From assembly GCA_002168105.2 (NCBI GenBank), contig NHCD02000016.1, positions 68,784 to 132,783 of the forward strand: a stretch of 64,000 nt of DNA, in the 5' to 3' direction. Positions 63,474-64,000 of this stretch are shown here, piece after piece. This DNA is from Phycisphaera sp. TMED24 (GTDB taxonomy: Bacteria > Planctomycetota > Phycisphaerae > Phycisphaerales > SM1A02). Within the stretch, counting starts at the first letter, position 1, and the number at the start of each line of letters is the position of its first letter. The notes beneath the pieces were generated by a model. It saw only the letters and a list, made by a program, of their open reading frames with translations, was not told the DNA's origin and did no database searches. The translations under genes were made by a program, and so were the position numbers.

Positions 63474-64000
63474 ATGCCCCCATTCACGGATGACCCCACT
63501 TCGCGTGCGTCGCAGGATGCGATTGACCTCTCTCAGCATGGAAAATCCACCAAGGACCACTCGGAGTTCTTGAGTGCTGTCCCGGATGGATATCAGAAGG
63601 GCCGCACCCGCTATGTCGCCGTTCTCGGCACGGTGATGAGTGGCCTTGGCAAAGGCATCTTTTCCTCCTCGCTTGCCAAGCTTCTCAAAGACAAGGGCTT
63701 GTCGGTCGCCCCGATCAAGCTGGAGGGGTACCTCAATGTTGACTCGGGCACGCTGAACCCTTACCGCCACGGTGAGGTCTTTGTCTTGGATGACGGCACC
63801 GAGACAGACATGGACCTCGGCACGTATGAGCGCATGCTGGATCAGAACCTCTCCCGGCAGAATTTTGCCACCAGCGGACAGATCTTCTCAACCATCTTGG
63901 AACGGGAGCGCCGTGGCGGCTACCTGGGGCGAGATGTTCAGATGATCCCCCATGTCACCGGGGAAGTGAAGCATCGTCTTCGACGCCTCGCCATGACTGG
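63474..64000 (+). CDS. pyrG: CTP synthase, divergent class, N-terminal part (cut by window edge)
   Basis: Amination of UTP to CTP. 175 residues visible. After an extension of about 45 residues (MPPFTDDPTSRASQDAIDLS), the synthetase domain begins RYVAVLGTVMSGLGKGIFSSS (P-loop, normally GGVVSSLGKGI), then IKLEGYLNVDSGTLNPYRHGE, VFVLDDGTETDMDLGTYERML and ERRGGYLGRDVQMIPHVTGEVK. It is clearly homologous to PyrG but replaces KLDPYINVDPGTMSP by KLEGYLNVDSGTLNP, so it belongs to a divergent class. The rest is outside the window. It was missing from the ORF track because it is open at the edge. Confidence 0.9.
   Translation, partial: MPPFTDDPTSRASQDAIDLSQHGKSTKDHSEFLSAVPDGYQKGRTRYVAVLGTVMSGLGKGIFSSSLAKLLKDKGLSVAPIKLEGYLNVDSGTLNPYRHGEVFVLDDGTETDMDLGTYERMLDQNLSRQNFATSGQIFSTILERERRGGYLGRDVQMIPHVTGEVKHRLRRLAMT

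Overview
The window looks like a chromosome segment of a marine, Gram-negative planctomycete, most likely from the class Phycisphaerae. The evidence is the very large secreted protein built from DCNxNGxPDxCE calcium-loop repeats with a C-terminal dockerin, a Kdo-activation gene (kdsB, hence LPS-type sugars), dispersed ribosomal-protein genes (rplU without rpmA; rpsF-ssb-rplI without rpsR), a GldA/GldFG/DUF4340-type transporter and a GH10-like protein of the PVC type. This assignment is inferred from gene content only. Coding density is very high: many genes overlap by ATGA/GTGA, and six convergent pairs overlap at their 3' ends.

Layout. 1-11.5 kb: histidine degradation (hutU partial, hutH), a membrane protein, rplU, ubiE/menG, an amidohydrolase-like protein, an FGE-like plus Gfo/Idh operon, apaG, map, dihydroorotase with a small DMT transporter, xthA and a DnaQ-like exonuclease. 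11.5-18.1 kb: initiator tRNA, then an accessory stretch with blaI and its palindromic operator, a broken blaR1, a PET-hydrolase-like lipoprotein, a GH81 beta-1,3-glucanase, a SulP transporter and a flippase remnant. A 13-bp direct repeat of the tRNA 3' end lies at the far edge. 18.2-28.1 kb: katG, an exported LMW-PTP/ArsC-like protein, a SOUL protein, a flavoprotein, an EEP-family hydrolase, an AsmA-like protein, an acidic-tailed protein, dprA and a PBP4-type carboxypeptidase. 28.1-36.9 kb: ligA, purC, and a GH10-like pseudoenzyme-mfd-membrane protein-TSCPD cluster. 36.9-42.2 kb: a promoter, tRNA-Gln, then glmU(N-domain)-prs-rplY-pth-rpsF-ssb-rplI, closed by a terminator. 42.2-51.8 kb: hisN-like, a glycogen-synthase-like glycosyltransferase, a divergent prmC, a GAF-REC regulator and the GldA-GldFG-DUF4340 operon. 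51.8-58.2 kb, minus strand: TPR protein-kdsB-RNase HII-like-fusA-ribD. 58.2-64 kb: def-fmt, the 1192-residue repeat protein and the start of a variant CTP synthase.

The most striking observations are: (1) a recurring TAnnnT box 5-10 nt before the start codons of about fifteen transcription-unit head genes that mostly lack a Shine-Dalgarno sequence, suggesting widespread leaderless mRNAs, while translation-machinery genes keep Shine-Dalgarno sites; (2) the PETase-like lipoprotein beside a GH81 glucanase in a candidate tRNA-bounded island; (3) the giant repeat protein; (4) the gliding-type ABC operon of unknown cargo; (5) several family members with altered or missing catalytic motifs. No CRISPR array, prophage or intact insertion sequence was seen.
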